Of a DNA stretch of 64,000 nucleotides, positions 34,589-44,829 are shown piece by piece. A model generated the notes under the pieces. It was given only the letters and a program-made list of their open reading frames with translations. It searched no databases and was not told the origin of the DNA. Both the position numbers and the translations under genes were made by a program. The DNA comes from Variovorax sp. J2L1-78 (GTDB lineage: Bacteria > Pseudomonadota > Gammaproteobacteria > Burkholderiales > Burkholderiaceae_C), in NCBI RefSeq assembly GCF_030317205.1, contig NZ_JASZYB010000002.1:548501-612500 (forward strand), written 5' to 3'. Every line of letters starts with the position of its first letter. Positions within the stretch are counted from its first letter, which is position 1.

Positions 34589-35788
34589 TCAGTTCGCGAA
34601 GGCGGCGATGCCCGTGATGGCCCGGCCCAGAATCAAGGCATGGATATCGTGCGTGCCTTCGTAGGTGTTCACCACTTCCAGGTTCACCAGGTGGCGCGCC
34701 ACGCCGAACTCGTCGCTGATGCCGTTGCCGCCCATCATGTCGCGCGCCTGGCGGGCGATGTCGAGCGACTTGCCGCAGTTGTTGCGCTTGAGGATCGAGG
34801 TGATCTCGACCGCGGCGATGCCTTCGTCCTTCATGCGCCCCAGGCGCAGGCTGCCCTGCAGGCCCAGCGCGATCTCGGTCTGCATGTCGGCCAGCTTCTT
34901 CTGGATCAGCTGGTTGGCGGCAAGCGGGCGGCCGAACTGCTTGCGGTCCATCGTGTACTGGCGGGCGCGGTGCATGCAGTCTTCGGCGGCGCCGAGGGCA
35001 CCCCACGAGATGCCGTAGCGTGCGCTGTTGAGGCAGGTGAAGGGGCCCTTGAGGCCCTGCACTTCGGGGAAGGCGTTCTCTTCGGGGCAGAACACGTTGT
35101 CCATGACGATCTCGCCGGTGATGCTGGCGCGCAGGCCGACCTTGCCGTGGATGGCCGGGGCGCTGAGGCCCTTCATGCCCTTCTCGAGCACGAAGCCGCG
35201 GATCGGACCAACCGTGCCGGACTCGCTGACTTCCTTGGCCCACACGACGAAGACATCGGCGATGGGCGAGTTGCTGATCCACATCTTGGCGCCGCTGATG
35301 GCGTAGCCGCCCGGCACCTTCTTGGCGCGGGTGACCATGCTGCCGGGGTCGGAGCCGTGGTCGGGTTCGGTCAGGCCGAAGCAGCCGATCCATTCGCCGG
35401 TGGCGAGCTTGGGCAGGTACTTCTGCTTCTGCGCTTCGGTGCCGAATTCGTTGATCGGCACCATCACCAGCGAGCTCTGCACGCTGGCCATCGAGCGGTA
35501 GCCCGAATCGACGCGCTCGACCTCGCGGGCGATCAGGCCGTAGGCCACGTAGTTGAGGCCGGGGCCGCCGTACTGCTCGGGGATCGTCGGGCCCAGCAGG
35601 CCCAGCGCGCCCATCTCGCGGAAGATGGCCGGGTCGGTTTCGCCGGTGCGGAAGCCTTCGGTGACGCGGGGCAGCAGGCGTTCCTGGCAGTAGGCGTTGG
35701 CCGCGTCCCGGATCATGCGTTCTTCGTCGGTCAGTTGCTGGTCGAGAAGAAGGGGATCGTCCCAGTGGAATTGCGCTTTGGCGGCCAT
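34589..35788 (-). CDS. gcdH: Glutaryl-CoA dehydrogenase
   Basis: An acyl-CoA dehydrogenase that oxidises and decarboxylates glutaryl-CoA to crotonyl-CoA, using FAD and ETF. 399 residues. [22 protein letters not shown] is a typical GcdH start, [17 protein letters not shown] the FAD-binding block, and the catalytic Glu is in [21 protein letters not shown] near residue 372. It is in one operon with the CoA-transferase and divergent from a LysR regulator, as in many pseudomonads and Burkholderiales. Confidence 0.96.
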   Translation of the reverse strand: MAAKAQFHWDDPLLLDQQLTDEERMIRDAANAYCQERLLPRVTEGFRTGETDPAIFREMGALGLLGPTIPEQYGGPGLNYVAYGLIAREVERVDSGYRSMASVQSSLVMVPINEFGTEAQKQKYLPKLATGEWIGCFGLTEPDHGSDPGSMVTRAKKVPGGYAISGAKMWISNSPIADVFVVWAKEVSESGTVGPIRGFVLEKGMKGLSAPAIHGKVGLRASITGEIVMDNVFCPEENAFPEVQGLKGPFTCLNSARYGISWGALGAAEDCMHRARQYTMDRKQFGRPLAANQLIQKKLADMQTEIALGLQGSLRLGRMKDEGIAAVEITSILKRNNCGKSLDIARQARDMMGGNGISDEFGVARHLVNLEVVNTYEGTHDIHALILGRAITGIAAFAN

Positions 35789-35913
35789 GTGCTGTCTCCG
35801 GAAAAGAGAGGAATCGGGGGAAAAGGATCGGACGATCCTAGCCGCCGCGCCAGGTCGAGGCAAACGAGCAATACTCAGCCAGATATGACTTTCGAGAATG
35901 TCTGAGGTTGCCC

Positions 35914-36816
35914 ATGCGCCGCAAGATCCCACCCCTGCAAGCCCTTGTCTGCTTCGACGCCGCTGCCCGCCACGAGAGCTACACGCGCGCCGCGCAGGAG
36001 CTGTCGCTCACGCAGAGCGCCGTGTCACGCCAGATCGGCGCGCTCGAGGCCTTCCTCGGCGTGGCGCTGTTCCGCCGCACGCGGCACGGGGTGGCGCTGA
36101 CACCCAGCGGCACGACCTATGCGCGCCAGACCGCGCTGCGGCTCGAATCGATGGAGCGCGACACGCTCGATGCGATGGCCGACCAGGGCAGCGGCGGCTC
36201 GCTCGCGCTGGCGGCGGTGCCCACCTTCGCCACGCGCTGGCTGCTGCCGCGCCTGCCCGGCTTCGCCCAGTTGCAGCCCGACGCGGTGGTGCACATCGAA
36301 ACCCGCACCCGCCCCTTCCTCTTCGCCGACGGCGAGTTCGACGCCGCGCTCTATGCCGGCACGCCGGCGCAGGTCGCCAATTGGGCCGGCACGCGCGCGC
36401 TGCTGCTGATGCCCGAGGACGTGGTGCCGGTGTGCAGCCCGCGCCTGCTGCCGCGCGGCAAGCCGGTGGCGCCGGCCGCCATCGCGCAGATGCCGCTGCT
36501 GCAGCAGAGCACCCGGCCCGACGGCTGGCGCCAGTGGTTCGACGCGCAGCAGGTCGACGCGCCGCGCGCCCGCACCGGGCCGCGCTACGAGCTGTTCTCG
36601 ATGCTGGCCACGGCGGCGGCGCACGGCCTGGGCGTGGCCTTGATGCCGACGATGCTGGTCGACGACGAGATCGCGCGCGGCGAGTTGATGGTGGCTTGCG
36701 CGCGGCCCCTCTCCGGCCAGCGCAACTACTACCTCGTCACACCGGACCGCGGCGAACCGCGCCCGCTGCTGGCCGCCTTCGCCGAGTGGCTGGGGGCGCA
36801 GGCGCGCTTGCGTTAG
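35914..36816 (+). CDS. LysR-family regulator of glutarate genes (GcvA-like)
   Basis: 300 residues. [35 protein letters not shown] is the GcvA-type DNA-binding domain, with an effector domain following. The ATG at 35914 follows GAGGTTG. It is divergent from gcdH across 125 bp, the expected position for its specific regulator. The following ABC ATPase gene begins 10 bp after the stop and might be co-transcribed by chance. Confidence 0.9.
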   Translation: MRRKIPPLQALVCFDAAARHESYTRAAQELSLTQSAVSRQIGALEAFLGVALFRRTRHGVALTPSGTTYARQTALRLESMERDTLDAMADQGSGGSLALAAVPTFATRWLLPRLPGFAQLQPDAVVHIETRTRPFLFADGEFDAALYAGTPAQVANWAGTRALLLMPEDVVPVCSPRLLPRGKPVAPAAIAQMPLLQQSTRPDGWRQWFDAQQVDAPRARTGPRYELFSMLATAAAHGLGVALMPTMLVDDEIARGELMVACARPLSGQRNYYLVTPDRGEPRPLLAAFAEWLGAQARLR

Positions 36817-36826
36817 GGTTGGCGCC

Positions 36827-37468
36827 ATGAGCCTCGCTGCGACACCCCCGATCCTCCACATCGACCACCTGCGCTTCGCCTATCCCGGCGACCCGCCGAT
36901 CGCGGCCGGCTGGTCGGCCCGCATCGGGGCCGGCGTGACGCTGCTGCACGGCGACACGGGCAGCGGCAAGTCGACGCTGCTGCGCGTGCTGGCCGGCGTC
37001 CTGCCCGCCACCGGCGGCCGGCTGACGCTGGCCGGCGCGGCGTTGCCGGATGCGGCCGAGGCCTACCGGCGCCAGGTGTTCTTCGTCGACCCGTCGACCG
37101 ACGCCTTCGATGCGATGGGCGTCGAGGAATGCGCCGCGTCGCGCTCGGCCGACGTGCCTTTCGACGCGGCACGCTGGCAGGCGCTGGTCGACGGCTTCTC
37201 GCTCGCGCCGCATCTCGCGAAGAAGATGTTCATGCTGTCGACGGGCTCCAAGCGCAAGGTGTGGCTGGCCGCCGCGCTCGCATCCAGCCGGCCGCTGACG
37301 CTGCTCGACGAGCCGACCGCCGGCCTCGACGCCGGCTCGATGCGCTGCCTGTGGCGCACGCTGGCGGAGGTGGCGCAGGAAGGCGGCCGTGCGGTGATCG
37401 TCGCCAGCGGCGAGCGCGTCGACGGCGTGCCGCTGACGGCCACCCTCACCCTGCCGCTGACCGGCTGA
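36827..37468 (+). CDS. Orphan ABC-type ATPase domain protein
   Basis: 213 residues. Walker A GDTGSGKST (near residues 42-50), Walker B LTLLDEPTAGLD (near 155-166). The signature helix is a variant, LSTGSKRKVWLAAALAS, in place of LSGGQ. No permease or receptor gene is adjacent. It could serve a distant permease (CcmA-like size) or a non-transport role. Confidence 0.8.
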   Translation: MSLAATPPILHIDHLRFAYPGDPPIAAGWSARIGAGVTLLHGDTGSGKSTLLRVLAGVLPATGGRLTLAGAALPDAAEAYRRQVFFVDPSTDAFDAMGVEECAASRSADVPFDAARWQALVDGFSLAPHLAKKMFMLSTGSKRKVWLAAALASSRPLTLLDEPTAGLDAGSMRCLWRTLAEVAQEGGRAVIVASGERVDGVPLTATLTLPLTG

Positions 37469-37537
37469 TCGCCGCCGCACCGGCCACAATGCACACAGGC
37501 GCGGCGCCAGGCCGCTGCCGATGAATGCCACCCCGAG

Positions 37538-38833
37538 ATGGCGAACGACGAGACACACCACATGCCCACCACCGCGCCCCCGCCGCGTCTGCCCGACGCG
37601 CACCAGCCCGATTCGCGCTACGCCCTGTGGCGCCTGCTCGTCACGCTGCTGATCATGACGGTGGGCAGCAGCGGCATGTACGTGGTGTCGGTGGTCATCC
37701 CCGCGGTGCAGGCCGACTTCGGCATCGACCGCGCCCAGGCCTCGCTGCCGTACACCCTGCTGATGATCGGCTTCGGTGTCGGCGGCGTGGTGATGGGCCG
37801 GCTGGCCGACCGATTCGGCGTGATGTGGCCGCTGCTGGGCGGTGCGGTCGCGCTCGGGCTGGGCTACGTCGCGTGCGCCCTCGCGCCCAACATCGTCGTC
37901 TTCGTGGCAGCGCAAGCGGTGCTGGTGGGGCTGCTCGGCAGCTCGGCCGCCTTCGCGCCGCTGGTGGCCGACACCTCGCTCTGGTTCGTGAAGCGGCGCG
38001 GCATCGCGGTGGCGATCTGCGCCAGTGGCAACTACATCGCCGGGGCCGTGTGGCCGCCCATCGTGCAGCACTTCGTCGAGACGGTGGGCTGGCGCCAGGC
38101 CTACCTGGGCATGGGCGTGTTCTGCGGCGTCACGATGTTCGGGCTGGCGCTGCTCATGCGCCCGCGCCCACCCGCCGTGGTGCTGAACGCTGCACCTGTC
38201 GCCGGGTCGCCGATCGCGGCCGACACCCTGCGCCCCTTCGGCCTGAGCCTGGGCACCGCGCAGGGCCTGCTGTGCGTGGCCGGTGTCGCCTGCTGCGTCG
38301 CGATGGCGATGCCGCAGGTGCACATCGTGGCCTATTGCACCGACCTGGGCTTCGGCGCGGCCCGTGGGGCGCAGATGCTGTCGCTCATGCTGGCCTGCGG
38401 CATCGTCAGCCGGCTGGTGTCGGGCGCCATCTGCGACCGCATCGGCGGACTGCGCACGCTGCTGCTGGGCTCGGCGCTGCAGTGCGTGGCACTGCTGCTG
38501 TTCCTGCCCTTCGACGGACTCGTGCCGCTCTTCGTCGTGTCGGCGATGTTCGGGCTGTTCCAGGGTGGCCTCGTGCCCTCGTACGCCATCATCGTGCGCG
38601 AGCATTTCCCGCCGGCCGAGGCCGGGGCGCGCGTCGGCACGGTGCTGATGTGCACGCTGCTCGGCATGGCGCTCGGTGGCTGGATGTCGGGCAAGGTGTT
38701 CGACCTGACCGGCAGCTACCACGCCGCGTTCGTGAACGGCATCGCGTGGAACCTGCTGAACCTGTCGATCGCGGCGACGCTGCTGTGGCGGGTGCGCGGG
38801 CGGCTGACGCGCACGGCAATCTTGCGAATGTAG
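37538..38833 (+). CDS. MFS transporter
   Basis: 431 residues, 12 helices. The cytoplasmic loop GRLADRFGVMWPLLGG (about residues 87-102) is the MFS motif A region. A second in-frame ATG at 37562 would trim eight N-terminal residues; neither has a strong ribosome site. The substrate is not predictable. Confidence 0.88.
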   Translation: MANDETHHMPTTAPPPRLPDAHQPDSRYALWRLLVTLLIMTVGSSGMYVVSVVIPAVQADFGIDRAQASLPYTLLMIGFGVGGVVMGRLADRFGVMWPLLGGAVALGLGYVACALAPNIVVFVAAQAVLVGLLGSSAAFAPLVADTSLWFVKRRGIAVAICASGNYIAGAVWPPIVQHFVETVGWRQAYLGMGVFCGVTMFGLALLMRPRPPAVVLNAAPVAGSPIAADTLRPFGLSLGTAQGLLCVAGVACCVAMAMPQVHIVAYCTDLGFGAARGAQMLSLMLACGIVSRLVSGAICDRIGGLRTLLLGSALQCVALLLFLPFDGLVPLFVVSAMFGLFQGGLVPSYAIIVREHFPPAEAGARVGTVLMCTLLGMALGGWMSGKVFDLTGSYHAAFVNGIAWNLLNLSIAATLLWRVRGRLTRTAILRM

Positions 38834-38924
38834 GCAGCGGGCCGACGCGCTCTCCGGGTCCACCCTCAAGACAGGGCGCTTGCCGGGGACCACACTGCGG
38901 GGCAGACGAACGGTGGAGAGCCCC

Positions 38925-39449
38925 ATGAAGCACATCCGCACCGCACGCACGCTCGTGTTCACGCTCGCGCTCTGTCCATGGCTGCACGCGACCGCGGCCA
39001 GTGCGCCTTCGCCGCTGGGCATGGACCCGGCCCGCATCGAGTACCTCGCCAACGAGGCGCCCTTCGTCGTGTTCGACATCGCGCCGCGCAGCCTCGGCGG
39101 CGAGCCGACGCGAAGCGGCCAGGGCCACGCCGCGCTGACCTTCATGGCGACCGACCCGCTGCGGCAGGTGAGCGTCGCGGTCGCGGCGCGGCCCGACCGC
39201 CCCGGCGCCCGCGCGGTCGCGGCGGTGCGCACCACCTGCGGCCCGCAGATCGCCGGTTACCACCGCTGCCCCATTCCCACCGATGTCGCGCTGACGCACC
39301 TGGACGGCGACGGCGGCAGCATCGGCCTGCGCATCGAGGCGGAAGGCCCGGACGGCGAGCGCAGCGTCGTGCTGATCACGCTGCCGGTGCGGGCGCTGCG
39401 CGCCGCGGCCCCGTCACCGGCGCTGAGCGAGGTGGCGCGGCGTCAGTAG
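38925..39449 (+). CDS. Secreted/periplasmic protein of unknown function
   Basis: 174 residues with a signal peptide ([22 protein letters not shown]). The mature part has two Cys ([13 protein letters not shown]) that could form a disulfide. A GGAGAG ribosome site fixes the start. The 3' end overlaps the convergent aldolase gene by 7 nt. Not recognised. Confidence 0.75.
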   Translation: MKHIRTARTLVFTLALCPWLHATAASAPSPLGMDPARIEYLANEAPFVVFDIAPRSLGGEPTRSGQGHAALTFMATDPLRQVSVAVAARPDRPGARAVAAVRTTCGPQIAGYHRCPIPTDVALTHLDGDGGSIGLRIEAEGPDGERSVVLITLPVRALRAAAPSPALSEVARRQ

Positions 39450-40255
39450 CTGGCCTTCGCCGCGCCGCCGCCGGCACCGAAGCGCGCGGCCACGGCCTCG
39501 GCGCCGCGCGCGAGGATCTGCAGGTCCATCGCGACGGCGACAAACAGCGCGCCCAGGTCCAGGCACTCGCGCGCCCGCGCCTCGTCGAGCAGCAGGATGC
39601 CCGGCGCCTTGCCGCAGGCGCGGATGCGGGCGATGGCGCCGTCGATGGCCGCACGCACCTCGGGATGGTTCGGGTTGCCCGGGTGGCCCATGCTGGCCGA
39701 CAGGTCCGACGGGCCGATGAACACGCCGTCGATGCCGTCGACGTTCGCGATCTCTTCCAGGTGCTCGAGCGCCTCGCGCGTCTCGACCTGCACCAGCAGG
39801 CAGAGCTCTTCGTGCGCGTGCTGCACGTAGCCCTGCACCCGGCCGTAGTTGGTGGCACGCGTGGAGCCGCCCATGCCGCGGATGCCTTCGGGCGCATAGC
39901 GCATGGCGCGCACGGCCGCGCGGGCCTCGTCGGCGTTCTGCACGAAGGGCAGCAGCAGCGTCTGCACGCCGATGTCGAGGTAGCGCTTGATCAGCACGGT
40001 ATCGTTCCACGCCGGGCGCACGACGGCCGACGAGGGCACCGCGCCCGCAGGCACGGCCGAGGCGGCGGCCTGCAGTTGCTGCAGCATGCGCGGCACGTCG
40101 GTGGGCGTGTGTTCGGTGTCGAACATGAGCCAGTCGTAGCCGGCACCGGCGACGATCTCCGAGACGTAGGGGTCGGGCAGGCTGCACCAGAGTCCGATTT
40201 GCGCACGGCCTTCGGCCAGCGCGCGCTTGAAGTGATTGATGGGGAGTGGCGACAT
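39443..40255 (-). CDS. HpcH/HpaI-family class II aldolase
   Basis: 270 residues. The metal- and pyruvate-binding segments are [24 protein letters not shown] (metal Glu) and [15 protein letters not shown] (metal Asp). These enzymes cleave 4-hydroxy-2-oxo acids (4-hydroxy-2-oxoheptanedioate, 2-keto-3-deoxyglucarate) to pyruvate and an aldehyde. No pathway partner is adjacent, so the substrate is open. Confidence 0.92.
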   Translation of the reverse strand: MSPLPINHFKRALAEGRAQIGLWCSLPDPYVSEIVAGAGYDWLMFDTEHTPTDVPRMLQQLQAAASAVPAGAVPSSAVVRPAWNDTVLIKRYLDIGVQTLLLPFVQNADEARAAVRAMRYAPEGIRGMGGSTRATNYGRVQGYVQHAHEELCLLVQVETREALEHLEEIANVDGIDGVFIGPSDLSASMGHPGNPNHPEVRAAIDGAIARIRACGKAPGILLLDEARARECLDLGALFVAVAMDLQILARGAEAVAARFGAGGGAAKASY

Positions 40256-40366
40256 GCACCGGACCATAGCCGATCCGGCGCGCTGCGTCAGTCACGGGCG
40301 AGGCGCCGATATGATGGGTCGCATCGCTCTCCTCGCCTTCCACCGCCACCTTTCGGCGTCCTCCAC

Positions 40367-40768
40367 ATGCTGCAGAACCTGACCCCCTTCCTCATCCACT
40401 GGGCCATCACCGCGCTGTCGCTGTGGATCGCGAGCTACCTGTTCCGCGGGCTTACCTTCGACAGCACCGGCGCGCTCGTGGTGTCGGCCCTGCTGCTGGG
40501 CCTGGCCAACGCGGTGGTCAAGCCGCTGCTCATCGTGCTCACGCTGCCGCTGACGCTGCTGACCTTCGGGCTCTTCCTGCTCGTCATCAACGCACTGATG
40601 ATCCTGCTCGTGTCGGCGCTGGTGCGGGGCTTCAAGGTGTCGGGCTTCTGGACCGCCTTCTTCGCCAGCATCTTCATCTCCCTGCTGAGCATCGCCATCG
40701 GCGCGCTGGTCGGCGGCAGCGACCCGGCGACGACGATCCAGATGCCGAGCGGCGGCAACTGGCTGTAA
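40367..40768 (+). CDS. Phage-holin-like (YvlD/PF04020) membrane protein
   Basis: 133 residues with four hydrophobic helices; LGLANAVVKPLLIVLTLPLTLLTFGLFLLVINALMI is the diagnostic core. Despite the family name these are chromosomal membrane proteins of unknown role. No phage genes are nearby. Confidence 0.88.
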   Translation: MLQNLTPFLIHWAITALSLWIASYLFRGLTFDSTGALVVSALLLGLANAVVKPLLIVLTLPLTLLTFGLFLLVINALMILLVSALVRGFKVSGFWTAFFASIFISLLSIAIGALVGGSDPATTIQMPSGGNWL

Positions 40769-40786
40769 GCCGGGCCTGGCGGCCGG

Positions 40787-41260
40787 TCAGGTCGCGCAGG
40801 CGGCCGAACCGCAGCCGTGCACCGGCGCCGCCGGCAGCGCCTGCGGCATGCGCACCTCGCCGCTGGCGGCATCGAAGCCCACGCTGCGCAGGTGCAGCGC
40901 CAAGGCAGCGTCCATGGTCTGCGCATGCTGCACGAACCACACGGCCAGCTCGCGCGCCATCTGGCGGATCGCCTCGTTCTGGCCCTTGAGGCCCTGCACC
41001 AGCCCTTCGCACATGACCTCCAGCACCACGCGGTGCTGCACGGTGTGGCAGTTGGCCGACGAGAAGCCGGTGCGGCGCATCCAGTCGTCCTCGCGGCCGA
41101 AGTGATCCGCCGTGTGGTCGACCAGGGCGCGCCACGCCGCCACCAGATGCGCGTCGTCGGCGGTTTCGACGCGGGCCAGCAAGGCGACGAACTCCTGATG
41201 CGTCTCGTCCATTGCGGGCAGTTCGAGCGACAGCGACTCGGACCATTGCAGTACGGCCAT
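40787..41260 (-). CDS. Bacteriohemerythrin
   Basis: 157 residues, a non-haem di-iron O2-binding four-helix protein. Iron ligands appear in order: the His of MDETHQEF (residue 21), H and E in ADHFGREDDW (near 53-57), HTVQH (near 71-75) and the HxxxxD of QHAQTMD. The ALALHLRSVGFDAASG tail is Comamonadaceae-like. It could buffer O2 or sense it; no chemotaxis domain is fused. Confidence 0.9.
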   Translation of the reverse strand: MAVLQWSESLSLELPAMDETHQEFVALLARVETADDAHLVAAWRALVDHTADHFGREDDWMRRTGFSSANCHTVQHRVVLEVMCEGLVQGLKGQNEAIRQMARELAVWFVQHAQTMDAALALHLRSVGFDAASGEVRMPQALPAAPVHGCGSAACAT

Positions 41261-41336
41261 GGGGCACTCCTTGGATCGGAAAACCCCAGGCTATCGAGGC
41301 GGGCGCTTTCGCGCCTTGACCTGCCTCAACAGTCGG

Positions 41337-43346
41337 CTACGACGCAACGACCGGCGCCTCGGCGCGCCGCGCGGCGAGCGCCACGAACCAGTCGAGGCTC
41401 GACGGATTGGCCATCGCCTCCTTGTTGACCACCTTCTCGATCGGCAGGCCCAGCAGCAGCTTCTTGATCGGCAGCTCCTGCTTCTTGCCCGACAGCGTGC
41501 GCGGGATCTCGGGCACCTCGAAGATGTCGTTGGGCAGGAAGCGCGGCGAGAGCGAGGTCTTGATCGCCCCCTCGATCTTGGCGCGCACCGCCTCATCGAG
41601 TACGACGCCGGGGCGCAGCACGACGAAGAGCGGCATGTAGCTCTCGCGCCCCAGGTACTCGAGGTCGACCACCATCGAGTCGAGCACCTCGGGCAGCGCC
41701 TCGACCGCGCTGTAGATCTCGCTGGTGCCCATGCGCAGGCCCTGGCGGTTGATGGTGGCGTCGCTGCGGCCGTAGATGATGCAGCCGCCGTCTTCGCCGA
41801 TCTTGAGCCAGTCGCCGTGGCGCCAGACACCGGGATAGGTGTCGAAGTAGCTCGACAGGTAGCGCGCGTTGCCCTCGTCGTTCCACAGGTAGAGCGGCAT
41901 CGACGGGATGGGCTGCACGCACACCAGCTCGCCCACTTCGCCGATCACCGGCTCGCCCTGCGCGTTCCACGCCTCGACCGCATGGCCGAGCTGGCGGCAC
42001 TGCATCTGGCCGGGGACTTCGGGCAGCTCGCGGTTCCCGCCGACAAAGGCACCGCAGAAGTCGGTGCCGCCTGAAATGTTGCACCACCAGATGTCCTCAG
42101 AACCCGCGGCGCGGAACTGTTCCGTGCCCCAGCGCTGTACTTCTTCGGACAGCGGCGAGCCGGTGCTGCCCAGGGCGCGCACGCACGACAGGTCGCCGCA
42201 GGCGGCCGTGCTCACGCCGGCCTTCATGCAGTTGGTGAAGTAGGCGGCGCCGGCACCGAAGAAGGTGACGCGGTGCTTGGCGACGAAGCGCCACAGCACG
42301 GCCCAGTCGGGCTTGTCCTTGCTGCCGGCCGGGTGGCCGTCGTACAGCACGATGGTCGCGCCGTGCGCGAGGCCCGCCATCTGGCAGTTCCACATGACCC
42401 AGCCGGTGGAGCTGTACCAGTGGAAGCGCTCGCCGAGGTTGTTGGCGCCGTAGCTGGCGCCGATGTCGTTGTGGAGGCCGCAGGCGTACATCGTCATCAC
42501 GATGCCGCCATGCCCGTGGACGATGGGTTTGGGCAGGCCGGTGGTGCCGCTCGAATAGACGATCCAGATCGGATGGTCGAAGGGCAGCCATTCGGGCGCG
42601 AAGGCGGCCACCTCGGCGTCGTCGCGCGCGATGGCGTCGGTCCAGTCGATCTCGGGATCGACTGGGCTCGCCGCATACGGCGTGCGCAGCAGCAGCAGCG
42701 TCTCGACGCTGGGCAGCTGCCCGCGCAGTTCCTGCACGACGGCGCTGCGGTCGATGGCCTTGCCACCGTAGTACACGCCGTCGGCGGCGATGAGCACCTT
42801 GGGTTCGATCTGCCGGAAGCGGTCGGCCACGGCGGCCGTGCCCATGTCGGGCGCGCACACGCTCCACACGGCGCCGATGCAGAGGCAGGCCAGGCAGGCG
42901 ACGATGGTCTCGGGCACGTTGGGCAGGTAGGCCGCGACGCGGTCGCCGCGCTGCACGCCATGCGACTTCAACGTGAGCGCGACCGAGGCGACCTGGCGAC
43001 GCAGCTCGGGCCACGACAGCTCGCGCACCTCGCCACGTTCGTTGTCGCTCACGATGGCGGGCATGCCCGCGGCGTGCGCCGCGTCGGCATGGCGCAGCAC
43101 CTCGCGCACGTAGTTGACCTGGGCGCCGGGGAACCACACGGCACCGGGCATCTTGCGATCGGCGACCACGGCGCTGTGCGGTGTCGGCGACTGCATGCCG
43201 TGGTAGTCCCAGATGCTCTGCCAGAAGCCGTCCAGGTCGGTGGTCGACCAGCGCCAGAGGTCGTCGTAGCGGTCGAAGGCGAGGCCGCGCGTGTCGCGCA
43301 GCCAGTCCTGGTAGAGGCGGAGTTGGGGGACGTTGGGAGCGGTCAT
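41337..43346 (-). CDS. Acetoacetyl-CoA synthetase
   Basis: 669 residues of the ANL (acyl-adenylate) superfamily. The P-loop-like YSSGTTGLPKPIVHGHGG lies near residue 265, GTDFCGAFVGG near 425 and HGDWLKIGEDGGCIIYGRSD near 520. The C-terminal catalytic Lys is in RTLSGKKQELPIKKLL. The N-terminal LWRWSTTDLDGFWQSIWDY block is characteristic of acetoacetyl-CoA synthetase over acetyl-CoA synthetase. It activates acetoacetate with ATP and CoA, as in polyhydroxyalkanoate or ketone use. Confidence 0.92.
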   Translation of the reverse strand: MTAPNVPQLRLYQDWLRDTRGLAFDRYDDLWRWSTTDLDGFWQSIWDYHGMQSPTPHSAVVADRKMPGAVWFPGAQVNYVREVLRHADAAHAAGMPAIVSDNERGEVRELSWPELRRQVASVALTLKSHGVQRGDRVAAYLPNVPETIVACLACLCIGAVWSVCAPDMGTAAVADRFRQIEPKVLIAADGVYYGGKAIDRSAVVQELRGQLPSVETLLLLRTPYAASPVDPEIDWTDAIARDDAEVAAFAPEWLPFDHPIWIVYSSGTTGLPKPIVHGHGGIVMTMYACGLHNDIGASYGANNLGERFHWYSSTGWVMWNCQMAGLAHGATIVLYDGHPAGSKDKPDWAVLWRFVAKHRVTFFGAGAAYFTNCMKAGVSTAACGDLSCVRALGSTGSPLSEEVQRWGTEQFRAAGSEDIWWCNISGGTDFCGAFVGGNRELPEVPGQMQCRQLGHAVEAWNAQGEPVIGEVGELVCVQPIPSMPLYLWNDEGNARYLSSYFDTYPGVWRHGDWLKIGEDGGCIIYGRSDATINRQGLRMGTSEIYSAVEALPEVLDSMVVDLEYLGRESYMPLFVVLRPGVVLDEAVRAKIEGAIKTSLSPRFLPNDIFEVPEIPRTLSGKKQELPIKKLLLGLPIEKVVNKEAMANPSSLDWFVALAARRAEAPVVAS

Positions 43347-43403
43347 GTCGCCCGGGAGCTTACGGCGCGCCGGCCTTGCGCGGTCCCGGGGAATGTCCCA
43401 TGG

Positions 43404-43432
43404 GCGTCGCGCGCCTGTCCCGCGCGCGACGC
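43404..43432 (-). other. GC-rich hairpin after the AsmA-like gene
   Basis: GCGTCGCGCG pairs with CGCGCGACGC (10-bp stem, 9-nt loop) directly downstream of the leftward AsmA-like stop codon. It lacks a U-run, so it may be a processing or pause site and not a true terminator. Confidence 0.3.
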
Positions 43433-43436
43433 GCCG

Positions 43437-44732
43437 TCAAGGTGCCCGCGGGCCCTTGGGCGGCGTCTTCCTGTCGTCGCCGCCGAAGAGGCGTTCGACC
43501 TGCTGCCCGATGCGCGCGCCGATGGCCGTGCCCACGCCCGGCAGCACTGCGGTGCCGACGGCGGCACCGGTGAGCGCGCCCCCCGTGAGCGACAGCGTCG
43601 GGTCGTCGAGCGACCCGCTGACCTTGAGCGGCACGCCGACCACGCCGTCGACCAGGTCGACCGCCACCTCGCCATCGATCGCCCGGTGGTAGATGCGCGC
43701 ACTGCCGCTGGCGGTGAGCAGGCCCGAGTGTGCCTTCAGTCCGGTGTAGCTGAAACGCATGCCGTCGTCGGTGTTCTCGGTAGCGAGGGTCCCGGTGAGT
43801 TCATCCAGCGGCGTGCGCCCGCCGCGGCTGGTCCCGGCCGTCTGGATCGCCTTGGCCAGGTCGAAGCGCGTGAGCGTTGCGGGCTGCACCGAAAAGCGCG
43901 TGCGCGTGGTCGCGTTGCGCCAGAGTTCCGCCACGTTGGCGCCGGTGGCACGCACCTCGGTGCGGCCGTTGACCTTGCCGGCCACCGGCGCTCGGCGATC
44001 GAAGGTCTGCATCAACTGCTCGATGTCGACGCTGCGCGGCTCCAGCTGCGCGGTGAGCAGCAGCGTGTCGTCCTTCTGGATCGCGAGTTCGCTGCTGCCG
44101 TTCCACGTGCCGCCGGCGACGTCGATCAGGGTGCGCCAGCGGTCGGCATCGCCGTCGCGCTCCAGGCGCAGTCGCGCCGGCGGCGTCACGCCGTGGCGGC
44201 TGAATTCCGCGGTGCGCGGGCGCCAGTGCGGATCGAAGTCGACGCGGCCGTCGTAGGCCAGCGGGATGTTGCGGCGGTCGACCCAGGTCAGCTCGGTGAA
44301 ACGCACCTGCTCGACCGGCACCGCCGCCAGCGTCCAGTTGCCGCGCGGCGCCGGCGCTGCCTCGGCGCGGCCGCGAAAGGCCCGGACCGATTGGCGCGGC
44401 AGTGCGACACCGTCGGCGGAGACGCTGTCGATCCGCACCTCGCGCGCGAGCAGCGAGCGCAGCCGCGGGTTGACCTCGAGCCGGTGCACGCGGATCGGTT
44501 CGTCCTGCACGGTGGCGACGTCTTCCAGCACCACGCGCGGCACCGGGAACAGCGCCCAATGCAATCCGCCCACCGTCAGGCCGATGCCGGTGCGCTGCTC
44601 GAACTCGGAACCGACACGAGCCGCGAGTTCGGCGTCACTCGGCAGCCACCATGCGACCAGCGCCGCGCCGACGACGCCCAGCGCGACCAGCCCTGCCGCG
44701 CCCCGTACCAGCCATCGACCTGTGCGTGTCAT
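43437..44732 (-). CDS. AsmA-family/DUF748-like envelope protein
   Basis: 431 residues. An N-terminal membrane anchor (GRWLVRGAAGLVALGVVGAALVAWW) is followed by a periplasmic region with the AsmA repeating-groove pattern (GLTVGGLHWALFPVPRVVLEDVAT near 50-75, and the C-terminal LVDGVVGVPLKVSGSLDDPTLSLTGGALTGAAVG). AsmA-like proteins move phospholipids between membranes. It ends with a basic KTPPKGPRAP tail. Confidence 0.85.
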   Translation of the reverse strand: MTRTGRWLVRGAAGLVALGVVGAALVAWWLPSDAELAARVGSEFEQRTGIGLTVGGLHWALFPVPRVVLEDVATVQDEPIRVHRLEVNPRLRSLLAREVRIDSVSADGVALPRQSVRAFRGRAEAAPAPRGNWTLAAVPVEQVRFTELTWVDRRNIPLAYDGRVDFDPHWRPRTAEFSRHGVTPPARLRLERDGDADRWRTLIDVAGGTWNGSSELAIQKDDTLLLTAQLEPRSVDIEQLMQTFDRRAPVAGKVNGRTEVRATGANVAELWRNATTRTRFSVQPATLTRFDLAKAIQTAGTSRGGRTPLDELTGTLATENTDDGMRFSYTGLKAHSGLLTASGSARIYHRAIDGEVAVDLVDGVVGVPLKVSGSLDDPTLSLTGGALTGAAVGTAVLPGVGTAIGARIGQQVERLFGGDDRKTPPKGPRAP

Positions 44733-44829
44733 GCCGCAAGCTTAGCCGCGGGGTCCCAGGCGGCCTGTCGGCCGGCGGCCCGAGTTGGACGCTCGCTATA
44801 GTTTTGACCATTTCTTCTTCGGAGTTTCC

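Noticed and set aside
40367..40768. Holin-family gene as a sign of prophage
   Set aside because: The YvlD/PF04020 family is chromosomal, and no other phage gene is present.
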